A stretch of DNA of 64,000 bases, taken from Rhizobacter sp. Root1238. GTDB taxonomy: Bacteria > Pseudomonadota > Gammaproteobacteria > Burkholderiales > Burkholderiaceae_C. Below are positions 39,549 through 60,992 of this stretch, piece after piece. Within the stretch, counting starts at the first letter, position 1. The number at the start of each line of letters is the position of its first letter. The stretch is taken from the NCBI RefSeq assembly GCF_001425825.1, contig NZ_LMDM01000011.1, positions 1 to 64,000 of the forward strand, read 5' to 3'. The notes below the pieces were generated by a model. The model had not been told where the DNA came from. It searched no databases and worked only from the letters and a program-made list of their open reading frames with translations. A program made the translations under genes and the position numbers.

Positions 39549-40273
39549 CAGCTCCACCACTGCGCAATGCGCTGCAACACCTTCACCGGCACCGCGCCGG
39601 CCCCCGAATGGTGATCCTCCAGCCAGGCGGGCTGGCCCTCGACCTGCTCGACGGGCACGGCACCGATGACCTCGCCCGGCACCGACCGAACCACCAGCGT
39701 GCGTGCCGGCAACTCCGCATGCGGCAGCACCAGGCCTCGCAGCTCCGCCGCCATCGCCCCGCCCAGCGCGAAGCCCATCACCTCGTGCCCGCCGCCGTGC
39801 GCCGGGGGGCGCGCCGGCGCATCGGCCAGCAGTTCCTTCAGGTAGCCCTCGCCCAACACCACCGGGTCCCACAGCACCAGGCTGTCGACGTCCTTGCGCC
39901 GGCGCGCCGCGACGCCCGCGGCCAAGCTGCCGCCCAGCCGCAGCCCCACCAGCCCGACGCGCGCCGCATCGGTCGTGTCCTTCAGCTCGTCGATCGCCGT
40001 CTCGATGTCGGCCTGCCAACCGGCCAGGCTCGCGTCCAGCATCTCGCCGGCCGAATCGCCGGTGCCGAAAAAGTCGAAGCGCAGCACATGCACGCCGGCC
40101 TGGTTCAGCAGCGTCGCGAGCTGCTTCATCGCGCGGTGGGCACGCAAATATTCCTGGCCCCACGGCGGGCACAGCAGCACGGCCTTGCTGCCGCTGCCGG
40201 CCGCCGACGCCCGCGCCGGGCTGTAGACACCGAACAGCCGCCGTTGCCGGGTGCCGAAGAAGAAAGGATTCAT
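39548..40273 (-). CDS. Alpha/beta hydrolase-fold protein with Arg in place of nucleophile Ser
   Basis: A 241-residue protein with the fold's LRFDFFGTGDS (64-74) and an elbow reading GLRLG, so Arg112 replaces the catalytic Ser. This is the pattern of exosortase A-associated hydrolase 2 proteins and suggests a non-catalytic or altered role. It starts MNPFFFGTRQRRLFGVY with ATG overlapping the NRPS stop (ATGA). The pairing with the Cys-type hydrolase next to it mirrors the hydrolase 1/2 pair of exosortase loci, though no exosortase is in the window. Confidence 0.82.
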   Translation of the reverse strand: MNPFFFGTRQRRLFGVYSPARASAAGSGSKAVLLCPPWGQEYLRAHRAMKQLATLLNQAGVHVLRFDFFGTGDSAGEMLDASLAGWQADIETAIDELKDTTDAARVGLVGLRLGGSLAAGVAARRRKDVDSLVLWDPVVLGEGYLKELLADAPARPPAHGGGHEVMGFALGGAMAAELRGLVLPHAELPARTLVVRSVPGEVIGAVPVEQVEGQPAWLEDHHSGAGAVPVKVLQRIAQWWS

Positions 40274-43200
40274 GTGCTGGGCAGGTGATCTGAAACATGC
40301 GCGGCGCCCGCTGCCGCGATCTGGCGAAGGTTCTGGAAGAAGAGCACGCGTGGATCCATGCGCCAGCCGGTGCGCTGCTCCACCGCCAGCGCGACCCGCA
40401 GCGACAGCAGCGAATGCCCGCCCAGTTCGAAGAAGTTGTCCTCGGCGCCCACCCGCTCGATCTGCAGCGTCTGCTGCCACACATCGGCCAGCAGCCGCTC
40501 CAGGCCCGGGGCCGGCGGTTCATACGCCGCCACCGGCGCGGCGTTGCGGAACGGGTCCGGCAGCGCCGCCCGGTCGACCTTGCCGTTCGGCGTCAGCGGG
40601 ATCGCATCGAGCGCGACCACCAGCGACGGCACCATGTAGTCCGGCAGCTCGCGCCGCAAATGGCGCCGCACCTCGCTGACGGTCAGGTCCTCGCCGGGCT
40701 GGTAGACGACGTAGGCCACCAGCCGCAGGTCGCCCGGCCCGGCCTCGCGCGCGATCACCACCGATTGCCGCACCGACTCATGACCCGCGAGCACCGATTC
40801 GATCTCGCCCAACTCGATGCGGAAGCCGCGGATCTTCACCTGGTGGTCGATGCGCCCCAGGTGCTCCAGCCGCCCCTGCGCGGTCCAGCGGCCGAGGTCG
40901 CCGGTGCGGTAGAGGCGCGCGCCGGGCTGCGTGGAGAACCGGTCGGCGACGAAGCGATCCGCCGTCAGCTCCGGCCGCCGGTGGTAGCCGGTCGCCACGC
41001 CCGCACCACCGATCCACAGCTCGCCCGGAATGCCGGCCGGCTGCAGCTCGCCGGCCCGGCTCAGCACATGCACCTGCGTGTTGTCGATCGGCCGGCCGAT
41101 GGTGATCGGTGCGCCGCCGCCGGTGACGCGTTCGGCGGTCGACCAGATCGTCGTCTCGGTCGGCCCGTACAGGTTCCACAGTTCGCCGACGCGGGCCAGC
41201 AGCGCATCGGCCAGCTCGCGCGGCAACCCCTCGCCGCCGCACAGCGCGCGAAAGCCCGGGCCACCGGTCCAGCCGGCTTCGAGCAGCAGCCGCCAGGTGG
41301 CCGGCGTCGCCTGCAGCACCGTCGTGCCGCTGGCCGCCAGCGCCGCCGCCAGCGCGACACCATCGGCCGCCGTCTCGCGCGGCAGCAGCTCGACCCGCGC
41401 GCCCACCAGCCACGGCAGGTACAGCTCCAGCCCGGCGATGTCGAACGACACCGTGGTCACCGCGGCCAGCACATCGGCGGCCTGCAGCCCCGGCTCGCGG
41501 CGCATCGAATGCAGGAAGTTCGCGAGCGCGCCGTGCGGCACCACCACGCCCTTCGGCCGGCCGGTCGAGCCGGAGGTGTAGATCACGTAGGCCGGGTCGT
41601 CGGGCGCGGGCGCGCTCGCGAGGTTGTCCTCGCTGCCGGCGCCCAGCGCGACCGCATCGGCCAGCACGTCCAACAGCTGCACCCCCGGTGGCAGCGCGAT
41701 GCCGTCGGCCGCATCGCCGCCGGCCACCAGCACCGTCGCGCCGCTGTCCTCCAGCATGTAGGCGAGCCGCTCGGCCGGGAAGCCCGGGTCCAGCGGCAGG
41801 TACGCGCCACCGGCCTTCTGCACGCCGAGCAAGGCCACCACCAGCGCGAGCGAGCGCTGCAGGCACACGCCGACCAGCTGGCCCGGGCCCACGCCCATCG
41901 CGCGCAGCCGGTTGGCCACGCGGTTCGCGCGCGCGTTCAGCGCCGCATAGGTGAGCGACGCGCCTTCATGGCGCACCGCCTCGGCCGTCGGGCTGCGCAC
42001 GACCTGCGCCTCGAACAGGCGCGGGTAGACGTCGTTGGCATGCGCGGCCGCGGTGCCGTTCATCTCGACGAGCAGCCAGCGCTGCTCGTCGGCCGTCAGC
42101 ATCGGCAGCGTCGCGAGCGGCGTGGCCGGTGCCAGCACCAGCGATTCGAGCAAGGCCCGGTAGTGCCCCGCCATGCGCCGGATCGTCGGCTCGTCGTACA
42201 GCTCGGTTGAGTATTCGAACAGCACGCTGCCGCTGACGGCCGCCTCGATGTACAGCCCCAGCTCGAACGGCGCCGCGGCGCGGTCGATCGCGACCGGCTC
42301 CCACTGCAGCCCCGGGAACTCGATGCTGCTCATCGGCGCGTTCTGCAGCGTGAACAGCACCTGCGCGAGCGGCGGCAGCGCCGGGCCGCGCAGCGGCCGC
42401 AGCTCTTCGACCAGCTTCGCGAACGGCAGCTCCTGGTGCGCATAGGCCTCCAGCGCGGTCGTGCGCACGTTCGCCAGCAGCTCGGAGAACGGCAGGTCGT
42501 CGCGGCAGGTGCTGCGCATCACCAGCGTGTTGATGAAACCGCCGACCAGTCCCTCGACCTCGCGCTGCTCGCGGTTGGCGATCGGCACCGCCACCGCGAT
42601 GTCGGCCTGCCCGCTGTAGCGGTGCAGCAGCGTCACGTAGGCGGCGAACAAGGTCATGAACAGCGTGCAGCCGTGCGCGCGGCTGAAGGCCTCGAGCGAC
42701 GCGATCAGCGCCGGCGGCAGCACGTCGGCATGCCAGGCGGCGCGGTCCGACAGGATGGTCGGGCGCGTGTGGTCGGTCGGCAGCAGCAGCGGCGCGACGC
42801 CGTCGAGCTGCCGCCGCCAGTAGCCGAGCTGCGCCTCCAGCACCTCGCCCTGGAAGCGCTCGCGCTGCCACACCGCGACGTCGCGGTACTGCACCGCCAG
42901 CGGCGGCCAGGCCGGTGCCGCGCCGCGGCGGAACGCCGCATAGGCCTCGGCCAGCTCGCGGCCCAGCACGCCGTATGACCACTGGTCGCCGGCGATGTGG
43001 TGCATCGCGAGCAGCAGCAGGTGCTCGTCGTCGGCGACCTGGGCCAGCAGCGTGCGGAAGACCGGGCCGTGGACCAGGTCGAAGTAGGCGCGCGCGGTGT
43101 CGGTGGCCAGCGCAATCGCCGCCTCCTCGGCCTGCCGGCCCTGCGCGCGCAGGTCGTGGAAGGGCAGCGCGACCGGCTGGTGAGGCTGCACCGTCTGCAT

Positions 43201-46200
43201 CGGCCGGCCGTCGACCATCGCGAACGTCGTGCGCAGCGTCTCGTGGCGCTGCACCAGCGCATCGAGCGCCCGCTCCAGCGCGGCGCGGTCGAGCACGCCG
43301 TGCAGCCGCAGCGCGACCGGCATGTTGTAGGCCGAGCTCTCCGGCGCCAGCTCGTGCAGCAGCCACATGCGCTCCTGCGCGAACGACAGCGGCGTCGGGC
43401 CGTCGTCGGCCAGCCGCAGGATCGCCACGCTCGCCGCCGCCGGCGCGCGGCCGGCCTCGATCGCCTGCGCCAGCTCGTGCAGCACCGGCCGCTCGAACAC
43501 CGTGCGCAGCACGAAGCCGCGGTCGAAGGCCTGCCGGATGCGCGCCGTCACCTGCGTCGCGAGCAGCGAGTGCCCGCCCAGTTCGAAGAAGTTGTCGTGG
43601 CGGCCGATCTCGGCATCGCCCAGCCCGAGCACGTCGCGCCAGATCGCCGCGAGGCCCGGTTCGACATCGCCCCGCGGCGGCTCGATGCGCCGAATGGCCG
43701 CCGCCGCCAGTCCTGCCGGCGCCGGCAGCGCCTGGCGGTCGACCTTGCCGTTGCCGGTCAGCGGCAGCGTCGGCAGCGCGACGAACGCGGCCGGCACCAT
43801 GTAGTCGGGCAGCCGTTCGCGCAGCGCCTGCTTCAGCGCGTCGACCTCGGCGGTGCCGGCGACATACGCGACGAGCCGCTGGTCGCCCGGCACGTCCTCG
43901 CGTGCCAGCACCGCGCTCTCGCGCACGCCGGGCTGCTGCGCGAGCAGCGCCTCGATCTCGCCGAGCTCGATGCGGAAGCCGCGGATCTTCACCTGGTGGT
44001 CGATGCGGCCGAGGTACTCCAGCTCCAGCGCGCCATCGCCGGCACGCACCCGCCAGCGCGCCAGGTCGCCGCTGCGGTACAGCCGCTCGCCGGGGTGGAA
44101 CGGGTCGTCGACGAAGCGCGCCGCCGTCAGCTCGGGCCGGTTCAGGTAGCCGAGCGCCAGGCCCGGCCCGCCCACATACATCTCGCCGGTCACGCCGACC
44201 GGCACCGGCTGCAGCAGCGCATCGAGCAGCCGCACGCGCAGGTCGGGAATCGGCACGCCGATCACGCTGCCGGCGCGCGCGTCGACATCGGCCCGCGCGA
44301 TCGGCCGGTACGTCACATGCACGCAGGTCTCGGTGATGCCGTACATGTTGACGAGCCGCGGCTGCGCGTCGCCATGGCGCTCGAACCACGGCCGCAGTGC
44401 CTGCAGCTCCAGTGCCTCGCCGCCGAACACCACCTCGCGCAGCGCGGTCTGCCGCGGCGCGCCGCTGTCCACGTCGGCCTGCACCAGCTGGCGGAACGCC
44501 GACGGCGTCTGGTTCAGCACCGTGACGCGCTCGTCGTGCAGCAGCTGCAGGAAGGCCTCCGGCGAGCGGCTCACCGCCTGCGGCACGACCACCAGGCAAC
44601 CGCCGTGCGCCAGCGCGCCCCACAGCTCCCAGACCGAGAAGTCGAACGCGACCGAGTGGAACAGCGTCCACACGTCCTGCGGGCCGAAGTGGAACCAGCC
44701 GGCGGTCGCGCTGAACAGCCGGTCGACCGCGCGGTGCGTCAGCAGCGTGCCCTTCGGCTGGCCGGTGGAGCCGGAGGTGTAGATCACGTAGACCAGGTCG
44801 TCGGCGCCGACCGCGCTCGCCGGGTTGCCGGCCGGCGCGTCGGCGAGCGTCGGGTCGTCGAGGCACAGCGTCGTGCCGGCGTGCCGCGGCAGTTGCGCGA
44901 GCAGCGCCGTCTGCGTCAGCATCACCGGCGCCTGTGCATCGCCGAGCATGAAGGCGACCCGCTCGGCCGGGTACGACAGGTCGATCGGCAGGTAGGCGCC
45001 GCCGGCCTTCACGATGCCGAGCAGGCCGACCACCAGCGCGATCGAGCGCTCGGCGCACAGCCCGACGCGCGTGCCCGCTGCGACGCCCAGCGCCTGCAGC
45101 CGGTGCGCCACCTGGTTCGCGCGGCGGTTCAGCTCGCCGTACGACATCGAGATGCCGTCGCAGCGCAGCGCGGTCGCGTCCGGGCTGCGGGCGGCATGGG
45201 CCTCGAAGCGATGGTGGATGGGCCGCACGTCGGCGGCCACCATGGCCACCGGCGGCAGCACCGCCGCACGCTCGGCGGCGTCGAGCAGCGGCAGCCGGCC
45301 GATCGGCATCGCCGGGTCGGCAACGATGCCGTCGAGCAGCACGCGGTAGTGCGCCCACAGCCGCGCGATCGTCGCGCGGTCGAACAGCACGGGGTTGTAC
45401 TTGAACGCGCCCGACAGCGCATCGCTGCGGTCGATCAGGCCGAGCCCGAGGTCGAACTGGCCTTCCTGCTGCGCGATCGCATACGGCACGACGCGCCAGC
45501 CGGCGAAGTCGACCGGCACGTCGCTCGCACCGGCGACCAGCAGGTCGTTGAGCTCGCGGAACTGCTCGAAGCGCTGCAGCACGAACATCGTCTCGAACAG
45601 CGGCGAGCGGCTCGCATCGCGCACCGGCTGCAGGCGCTCGACCAGCAGCGACAGCGGGTACTCCTGCGCGTCCAGCGCTTCCAGCAGCGTGCCGCGCACC
45701 TGCTGCATCAGCTCGCGGAACGGCAGCCCGGCATGCACGCGCGAGCGCAGCGCCACCGGGTTCACGAAGTCGCCGATCACGCTCGCGAATTCGGGCTGCG
45801 TGCGGCCGAAGGTCGGCGTGCCGACGATCACGTCCTCGCAGCCGGTGTGGCGGAACAGCAGCGCCTTGAACGCGGCCAGCAGCAGCACGTACAGCGTCAT
45901 GCCCTCGTCGCGTGCCAGCTGGTTCAGGCGCGCGGTGGTCGCTGCGTCGACATGGAAATCGAAGCTCGCGCCCTGCCCGCTGCGGCGCGGCGGGCGCGGC
46001 CGGTCGGGCGGCAATTCGACCTCGGCGCGCGGCGCGGCGAGCTGGCGCGTCCAGTACGCGGCGAGCTGCTCGCCCTGCGGGCCGGCCAGCATCGCGGCCT
46101 GCCAGTCGGTGTAGTCGGCGTACTGCAGCTCGACGCGCGGCAGCCCGGCCGGCGCGCCGCCGCCGGCTTCGACGAGCAGCGCGCGAAACTCTTCCAGCAG

Positions 46201-46818
46201 CATCAGCAGCGACCAGCCGTCGATCGCGATGTGGTGCATCGCGAGCAGCAGCACCTGGTCGTCGGCCGCGCGGCGGTACAGCGCGCTGCGCATCACCGGG
46301 CCGCGCGCCAGGTCGAACGGGCGGCGGGCGTCGGCGTCGATGCGCTGGCGCAGCGCGGCGTCGTTGACGCCGGCCGCGTCGTGCACCTCCAGCACCGCGG
46401 TACCGGCACCGGCGATGCGCTGGCGCGGCAGGCCGTCGATCACGTCGCAGGTGGTGCGCAGCACCGCATGCCGGTCGACCAAGGCCTGCAGCGCCTGGCG
46501 CAGCGCGGCCTCGTCCACCGGCGACAACACGCGCAGCGCGAACAGCACGTTGTAGGCCGCGCTGTCGGGTTGCTCCTGGTGCACGAACCACAGCGCCTGC
46601 TGCGGGTGCGACAGCGGCGCGATGCGCTGCTGCTGCGCCGCCTGCGCGCGCAGCGCGGCCAGCACCTCGTCGCGGCGCGCGCCGATCTGCGCGCGCTGCT
46701 CGGCCGACAGCGCGCCCTGCGGCGCCCGGAAGCGCAGCCGGCTGCCCTCGAACCACAGCAGCACGCCTTGCGCGGCCAGCGCGGACAACAGGTCGGTCAC
46801 CGGAGTCACTTGAGTCAC
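40270..46818 (-). CDS. Two-module nonribosomal peptide synthetase (TubC-C-A-T-C-A-T)
   Basis: A 2182-residue NRPS. Domains: TubC-type N-terminal docking (about 8-58), C1 with HHIAIDG (195-201), A1 (about 535-1030; YTSGSTGQPKG), carrier T1 with Ser1084 in GGHSLL, C2 with HHIAGDQ (1273-1279), A2 (about 1610-2070) and carrier T2 with Ser2136. No thioesterase, reductase or epimerase domain follows. Reading the specificity residues by eye gives DFWNVGMVHK for A1 (threonine-type) and DILQLGLIWK for A2 (glycine-type). The N-terminal docking domain implies it receives an acyl chain from an upstream protein, probably PKS A. The GTG start at 46818 overlaps the exporter stop. Confidence 0.93.
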   Translation of the reverse strand: MTQVTPVTDLLSALAAQGVLLWFEGSRLRFRAPQGALSAEQRAQIGARRDEVLAALRAQAAQQQRIAPLSHPQQALWFVHQEQPDSAAYNVLFALRVLSPVDEAALRQALQALVDRHAVLRTTCDVIDGLPRQRIAGAGTAVLEVHDAAGVNDAALRQRIDADARRPFDLARGPVMRSALYRRAADDQVLLLAMHHIAIDGWSLLMLLEEFRALLVEAGGGAPAGLPRVELQYADYTDWQAAMLAGPQGEQLAAYWTRQLAAPRAEVELPPDRPRPPRRSGQGASFDFHVDAATTARLNQLARDEGMTLYVLLLAAFKALLFRHTGCEDVIVGTPTFGRTQPEFASVIGDFVNPVALRSRVHAGLPFRELMQQVRGTLLEALDAQEYPLSLLVERLQPVRDASRSPLFETMFVLQRFEQFRELNDLLVAGASDVPVDFAGWRVVPYAIAQQEGQFDLGLGLIDRSDALSGAFKYNPVLFDRATIARLWAHYRVLLDGIVADPAMPIGRLPLLDAAERAAVLPPVAMVAADVRPIHHRFEAHAARSPDATALRCDGISMSYGELNRRANQVAHRLQALGVAAGTRVGLCAERSIALVVGLLGIVKAGGAYLPIDLSYPAERVAFMLGDAQAPVMLTQTALLAQLPRHAGTTLCLDDPTLADAPAGNPASAVGADDLVYVIYTSGSTGQPKGTLLTHRAVDRLFSATAGWFHFGPQDVWTLFHSVAFDFSVWELWGALAHGGCLVVVPQAVSRSPEAFLQLLHDERVTVLNQTPSAFRQLVQADVDSGAPRQTALREVVFGGEALELQALRPWFERHGDAQPRLVNMYGITETCVHVTYRPIARADVDARAGSVIGVPIPDLRVRLLDALLQPVPVGVTGEMYVGGPGLALGYLNRPELTAARFVDDPFHPGERLYRSGDLARWRVRAGDGALELEYLGRIDHQVKIRGFRIELGEIEALLAQQPGVRESAVLAREDVPGDQRLVAYVAGTAEVDALKQALRERLPDYMVPAAFVALPTLPLTGNGKVDRQALPAPAGLAAAAIRRIEPPRGDVEPGLAAIWRDVLGLGDAEIGRHDNFFELGGHSLLATQVTARIRQAFDRGFVLRTVFERPVLHELAQAIEAGRAPAAASVAILRLADDGPTPLSFAQERMWLLHELAPESSAYNMPVALRLHGVLDRAALERALDALVQRHETLRTTFAMVDGRPMQTVQPHQPVALPFHDLRAQGRQAEEAAIALATDTARAYFDLVHGPVFRTLLAQVADDEHLLLLAMHHIAGDQWSYGVLGRELAEAYAAFRRGAAPAWPPLAVQYRDVAVWQRERFQGEVLEAQLGYWRRQLDGVAPLLLPTDHTRPTILSDRAAWHADVLPPALIASLEAFSRAHGCTLFMTLFAAYVTLLHRYSGQADIAVAVPIANREQREVEGLVGGFINTLVMRSTCRDDLPFSELLANVRTTALEAYAHQELPFAKLVEELRPLRGPALPPLAQVLFTLQNAPMSSIEFPGLQWEPVAIDRAAAPFELGLYIEAAVSGSVLFEYSTELYDEPTIRRMAGHYRALLESLVLAPATPLATLPMLTADEQRWLLVEMNGTAAAHANDVYPRLFEAQVVRSPTAEAVRHEGASLTYAALNARANRVANRLRAMGVGPGQLVGVCLQRSLALVVALLGVQKAGGAYLPLDPGFPAERLAYMLEDSGATVLVAGGDAADGIALPPGVQLLDVLADAVALGAGSEDNLASAPAPDDPAYVIYTSGSTGRPKGVVVPHGALANFLHSMRREPGLQAADVLAAVTTVSFDIAGLELYLPWLVGARVELLPRETAADGVALAAALAASGTTVLQATPATWRLLLEAGWTGGPGFRALCGGEGLPRELADALLARVGELWNLYGPTETTIWSTAERVTGGGAPITIGRPIDNTQVHVLSRAGELQPAGIPGELWIGGAGVATGYHRRPELTADRFVADRFSTQPGARLYRTGDLGRWTAQGRLEHLGRIDHQVKIRGFRIELGEIESVLAGHESVRQSVVIAREAGPGDLRLVAYVVYQPGEDLTVSEVRRHLRRELPDYMVPSLVVALDAIPLTPNGKVDRAALPDPFRNAAPVAAYEPPAPGLERLLADVWQQTLQIERVGAEDNFFELGGHSLLSLRVALAVEQRTGWRMDPRVLFFQNLRQIAAAGAAHVSDHLPST

Positions 46819-47729
46819 GTCGCAGGGGTCCTTTCCAGTGCGGATTGCCACAACCACAGCGCCAGCAGCGCGAGCGCGATCCACACCGCGCCGAGCAGGT
46901 CGCGGTGCGTGAACGCCTCGCCGGCGGCGCCCCATTCCACCAACGCCATGCACAGCAGGTGCACATGCAGCGTCGGCGCCACCTGCGCGACCGGCGCGCG
47001 TTCGCAGGCCCGGTCGAGCGCCCACAGCGCCAGCAGCCCGACGGTGCCGATGCCGGCGAGCAGCGCCGCGTCGTGCAGGTTGGGCATCACCCAGACGAAG
47101 GGCATCAGCGGCGTCAGCAGCGCGAACACGCCGAGCGCGGTGAAGAACAGGTTGGCCTGCACCGGCTCGTCGCGCAGCGCGCGCGTCATCACGACGTAGA
47201 TGCTGAACGACAGCGCCATCACGAGCGGCAGCACCGCACCGGCCAGCGACCGCGGCAGCGCCGGCTCGGCCATCACCGCGGCCACGCCGCTGCCGATCGC
47301 CGCCACCGCCCACACCCAGCGCGGCACGCGCTCGCCCAGTGCCAGCCGCGCAAAGCCCAGGACCATCAGCGGCGCCACCCAGAACAGCGCCCACACCGTG
47401 CCGGGCCGGTCGCCGGCTGCGAGCGACAACGCGAAGCTGGCCGGCATCACCAGCATCAGCAGCGAGCGCGACAGCTGGAAACCGAGGCGCCGCGTGCGCC
47501 ACAGCCGCGACGGCGCACGCCAGCCGACGAGCAGCCCCAGGCAGGCCAGGTGCACCGCATAGCGGCACCACACCACCTGCATCAGCGAATAGTGCAACTG
47601 CAGCCGCGCGCCGAACACGCCTTCGACGACCGCCCAGGCGAGCGCGAACAGCGCCAGCAGCAGCATCGCGCTGCGGCCCGGCGCACGCTGCGCGAGCGAG
47701 GCCACGGGGTGCAGCGGCGCGACGTCCAT
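46815..47729 (-). CDS. EamA-type (DMT superfamily) transporter, second copy
   Basis: A 304-residue inner-membrane protein with about ten helices and internal repeat, typical of EamA exporters. It is clearly related to the preceding gene product (shared RLQ..Y..LQ/MQ..WCRYA, LFW/LFF and THR/TPTLHDA segments). The ATG at 47729 lies two bases after the previous stop; an in-frame GTG at 47735 would overlap that stop. Its own TGA overlaps the NRPS start. Position inside the operon suggests export of the product or an intermediate. Confidence 0.88.
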   Translation of the reverse strand: MDVAPLHPVASLAQRAPGRSAMLLLALFALAWAVVEGVFGARLQLHYSLMQVVWCRYAVHLACLGLLVGWRAPSRLWRTRRLGFQLSRSLLMLVMPASFALSLAAGDRPGTVWALFWVAPLMVLGFARLALGERVPRWVWAVAAIGSGVAAVMAEPALPRSLAGAVLPLVMALSFSIYVVMTRALRDEPVQANLFFTALGVFALLTPLMPFVWVMPNLHDAALLAGIGTVGLLALWALDRACERAPVAQVAPTLHVHLLCMALVEWGAAGEAFTHRDLLGAVWIALALLALWLWQSALERTPAT

Positions 47730-47731
47730 CG

Positions 47732-48717
47732 TCACGGCCTCGTCTCGTCGTCCAGCGGCACCGGGCCGGTCGCCGGTTCCAGCCGCATCGGCGCGCCGAT
47801 CGGCGCGCGCGGTGCCGGCAGGTCGCGCGCGATCGCGGCGCGCCACAGCGCGAGCGCGATGCCCCCGACCATCAACAGCCCGAGCGCGATGCGCAGCGAC
47901 GGCAGGTGCCCGCGCACCGCCAGCGACACCCCCGTCAGGCAGGCCACGTGCACATACAGCGCCGGCGCGATCCACGGCAGCGGCGCGCGGCGCAGCGCCT
48001 GCTCCAGCAGCCACAGCGCGGCAAAGCCGACGACGCCGAGCGCGGCGAACACCAGCGCGTCGTGCAGCGTGGGCGTCACCCACACGCCGGGCAGGAAGGG
48101 CAGCACGCCGACCAGCCCGCCGAGGCCGACCCAGAACAGGTTGGTCATCGCCGGCTCGTGGCGCAGCGAACGCGTCAACGCGAGGTAGCCGGCGAAGGCC
48201 AGCCCCATCAGCAAGGGCACGACCGAGGCCTGCAGCGTCGGCGGCCGCGCCGGCTCCAGCATCGCGACCGTCGCGCACAGCCCGGCGGCCGCGGCGACCC
48301 ACAGCAGCAGCGGCGCCTTCGACAGCAGCCAGCCGCGCGCCAGCAGCAGCGCGAACACCGGCGCGACCCACAGCCCGGTCATCGCGAGGTGCGGCGACGC
48401 GCCCTGCAGCACCGCGACGCCGAACGACAGCGGGATCGCGAGCATCAGCAACGCTCGCACCAGCTGTGCCAGCGGACGGCCGGTGCGCCACAGCGGCGTC
48501 CCGCTTCGCCAGCCCCACACCGCGCCCATCAGCGCGAGCTGCAACGCGAAGCGGCAGCCTTCGATCTGCAGCACGTCGTAGCCGCCCTGCAGGCGGCTCG
48601 CGATCAACTCCAGCACGGCCCAGACTGCCGAGAACGCGAACGCGAACAGTAGCCCGGATGCCAATCCGGGTCGGCGTGACCGGGGACCCCGGATTGGCAT
48701 CCGGGCTACGGGATCAC

Positions 48718-48721
<4 letters not shown>
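47732..48721 (-). CDS. EamA-type (DMT superfamily) transporter, first copy
   Basis: A 329-residue, roughly ten-helix drug/metabolite exporter. The GTG at 48721 overlaps the PKS A stop (GTGA) and follows GAGGAGGG at ideal spacing, so this start is firm. Residues about 5-25 (VARMPIRGPRSRRPG and beyond) are encoded by a REP-like palindrome at 48649-48709, an unusual in-frame insertion before the first helix. The C-terminus has a Pro-rich cytoplasmic tail. It forms a tandem pair with the next gene, possibly a heterodimer. Confidence 0.88.
48649..48709. repeat. REP-like palindrome inside the first exporter gene
   Basis: Two perfect 22-bp arms (48649-48670 and 48688-48709) flank a 17-base loop. 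The ends read GTAGCCCGG and CCGGGCTAC, like many proteobacterial REP elements and like the hairpin at 11781-11801. It lies wholly inside the coding region, near the 5' end of the exporter mRNA, and could slow translation or pause transcription between the PKS and export/NRPS parts of the operon. Confidence 0.92.

Positions 48722-60992
<12,271 letters not shown>

Noticed and set aside
38673-40273. Exosortase/PEP-CTERM locus suggested by the hydrolase pair
   Set aside because: No exosortase, PEP-CTERM protein or polysaccharide genes are in the window; the pair is embedded in a PKS/NRPS operon.
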